From: Kouleothrix aurantiaca
GTDB lineage: Bacteria > Chloroflexota > Chloroflexia > Chloroflexales > Roseiflexaceae
Direction of reading: 5' to 3'
Assembly: GCA_001399705.1 (NCBI GenBank)
Contig: LJCR01000147.1
Coordinates: forward strand, 1 to 6,181
Length of the DNA stretch: 6,181 nt
Position 1 is the first letter of the stretch. Each line of letters starts with the position of its first letter. The position numbers and the translations under genes are program-made. Positions 4,634 through 6,181 of the stretch are shown here, piece by piece. Below the pieces are notes generated by a model. It was not told where the DNA came from. It saw only the letters and a list, made by a program, of their open reading frames with translations, and made no database searches.

Positions 4634-6181
4634 TTCAAATCGCCTTGCCCGCACCATTGTGAACGTTGCGAATAGCGAGCAGGAGCGTAGCCGCCTGTTG
4701 GGGCGCAGTGTTATCAGCCTGGGCGCCGCCGCCGCCGCAGGTAGCTTGCTGCTTCTGCTGCTTAATGTATTCAGTGCCCTGCCGGCCCCGCTCCTGAACG
4801 GCGTTGTGCTGTTTTTGCTGGTGCTCGACGCTGCATTCACGGTAGCAACGCTCTGGCTTCTTCGCCAGAACATGTACCAGCTGGCAACGGTCGTGTTTCT
4901 CTACTCGGCTGTTGCGTACATCACCATCGCCGTCTATCTGGTCGGTGGCGCTTCCAGCCCGCTCGCACTGTTTTATTTTGTGCCCATCACGGCAGGCGGG
5001 CTATTTGGGCGCGGCCGCGACAGCGTGCGCTTGTTTGCAGTTTCGGTGCTGTGCTACGGAGTCATTGTTTTGCTGGATGGTCTAAGCATTTTTTCGCCGT
5101 TGATCGAACTTCAGGATCTTAGCAATAAAATACTGGCACTGGTGGCATTTGCGTCGGTTGGCGGGCTGATGGCCTATCTCGCAATGGTCTGGGCCGGCAG
5201 CACGGCGCATTTTGCCGAGCAGGCCGGCGCGCAGGCCGATGCCCTGTTTCAATCCAACCAAAAACTGCTCGAAAAGAACATTCAGCAAATCGAGCTTGGC
5301 AGTGAGCTTTCCACCGCCGCCGCAGAGCTTCTTGCCGCATCGCACCAGCAGGCCAGCGCCGCAACCGAACAGGCCAGCGCAGTGTCGCAAGTCAGCACCA
5401 CAATTGAAGAGTTAGGCTCGACGGCGCGCCAGATCGCGATTGCTGCCGAGCAGGTTGCCGACGCGTCGCGCCAAACGCTCGAAAACCTGAGCGAAGGCCA
5501 GGACGCGGTTGACAACAGCATTCAGGCAATGGAGCGCATTCGCGGGCGCATGCGCGATGTTTCGTCACGCGTCCTGAATCTGGGCGAGCGCTCGCAGCAG
5601 ATTGGCGAAATCATCGACCTGATCAACGATCTTTCGGATGAAACGCACCTGCTGGCGCTCAACGCCGCCATCGAAGCGGCTGGCGCGGGCGAGCACGGCC
5701 GCCGCTTCGCGGTGGTGGCTGCTGAAGTGAAAAGCCTGGCAAACCGGGCACTTGCCGCCGCCAAAGAAGTGAAAGGCGTGATCGCCGAGATTCAGCAAGC
5801 CACCAACTCGGCGGTGCTGGCCGCCGAAGAAGGCGGCAAGGAAGTCGAGCAAGGGGTTGAGCTTGCGCACAGCGCTGGCGAGGTGATGAATGCGATCGTG
5901 ATGGTGGCCGAACGCACAGCGCAGAGCAGCGCCGAAATTAGCCTGGCAACCGCGCAGCAGCAAAGCGCAAGCGAGCAGGTGGTTGAAACCATGCGCGAGA
6001 TCGCCGATGTGGCGCGCCAGACGGCGGCAGGATCGCGGCAAATGGCCGAATCGGCCCAGATGCTGACCGCCATTGCCGAGCGCCTGCACGGGCTGGTGTA
6101 CGACGAGACGCACAGCAGCACATTGGATGCTGATATGGCAGCAATCGACCGCCGTATGCGCGCGATCGCCAGCAATAATGG
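4617..6181 (+). CDS. Methyl-accepting chemotaxis protein, six membrane helices, no sensor domain; C-terminus cut by window edge
   Basis: 521 full codons are open to the right edge. The ATG overlaps the preceding CheW-like gene by 17 bp. Residues 32-192 hold six hydrophobic segments (about 32-52, 59-82, 90-109, 115-131, 137-154, 172-192). Arg clusters at 24-30, 83 and 132-138 put both termini inside by the positive-inside rule. Outer loops are very short (about 6, 5 and 17 residues), so there is no periplasmic ligand-binding domain, and no HAMP domain is evident. Residue 200 onward is Ala/Glu/Gln-rich coiled coil: the MCP signalling hairpin, which drives CheA through CheW. Its tip is ETHLLALNAAIEAAGAGEH (342-360) then FAVVAAEVKSLANRA (364-378). 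Compared with the usual QTNLLALNAAIEAARAGE, Asn is H344 and the Arg is G356. Possible adaptation sites are E251/Q252 and Q447-Q449, with imperfect consensus. The role is likely taxis or surface-motility control; the stimulus is unknown. Confidence 0.9.
   Translation, partial: MSQGSNSNRLARTIVNVANSEQERSRLLGRSVISLGAAAAAGSLLLLLLNVFSALPAPLLNGVVLFLLVLDAAFTVATLWLLRQNMYQLATVVFLYSAVAYITIAVYLVGGASSPLALFYFVPITAGGLFGRGRDSVRLFAVSVLCYGVIVLLDGLSIFSPLIELQDLSNKILALVAFASVGGLMAYLAMVWAGSTAHFAEQAGAQADALFQSNQKLLEKNIQQIELGSELSTAAAELLAASHQQASAATEQASAVSQVSTTIEELGSTARQIAIAAEQVADASRQTLENLSEGQDAVDNSIQAMERIRGRMRDVSSRVLNLGERSQQIGEIIDLINDLSDETHLLALNAAIEAAGAGEHGRRFAVVAAEVKSLANRALAAAKEVKGVIAEIQQATNSAVLAAEEGGKEVEQGVELAHSAGEVMNAIVMVAERTAQSSAEISLATAQQQSASEQVVETMREIADVARQTAAGSRQMAESAQMLTAIAERLHGLVYDETHSSTLDADMAAIDRRMRAIASNN

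Noticed and set aside
4725..4739. GCC triplet run giving five alanines
   Set aside because: It is too short to call a variable repeat, and alanines suit the first membrane helix of the receptor.
5565..6113. Minus-strand open frame of 182 codons under the receptor hairpin
   Set aside because: It is the complement of the highly conserved MCP signalling domain. Its length reflects the low stop-codon chance opposite GC-rich coiled coil.

Overview
The window is GC-rich bacterial chromosome, densely coding (about 96% in genes), with two operons that diverge from one 221-bp intergenic region (3486-3706). I estimated its source by eye from protein style only: an ALG5-like GT2 enzyme, an RmlD with an STNEVF motif, a DUF6930/DUF7309-like protein, a chemoreceptor with no sensor domain, and GTG/TTG starts. 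Together these suggest a Chloroflexota-type (filamentous, gliding) bacterium. That assignment is tentative, as there is no rRNA or other marker here.

Left half, minus strand (transcribed 3485 -> 1): rmlD (dTDP-4-dehydrorhamnose reductase), then a WbbL/rhamnosyltransferase-like GT2, then an ALG5/dolichyl-phosphate-glucose-synthase-like GT2, then a hypothetical protein that runs off the left edge. Gene spacing is a 4-bp ATGA overlap, then 10 bp, then 11 bp, which is a typical single operon. The set makes a deoxysugar donor (dTDP-L-rhamnose) and transfers sugars to a lipid carrier or surface glycan. A near-consensus promoter (TTGACG-17 bp-TATCAT) sits just upstream of the chosen rmlD start.

Right half, plus strand (3707 -> beyond 6181): a canonical CheW (TTG start), a second, divergent CheW-like protein, and a chemoreceptor (MCP) open at the right edge. 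Spacing is 6 bp, then a 17-bp overlap. The receptor has six predicted membrane helices with very short outer loops and no obvious HAMP or periplasmic ligand-binding domain. The signalling hairpin follows almost directly. Its tip is recognisable but lacks the usual arginine of the EAARAGE motif. The order CheW, odd CheW, MCP resembles the start of the Myxococcus frz operon (frzA-frzB-frzCD), so a surface-motility chemosensory system is a reasonable inference. A CheA-type kinase would be expected just beyond the right edge.

No RNA genes, mobile elements, CRISPR arrays or convincing terminators were found. No gene-free stretch exceeds 300 bases.
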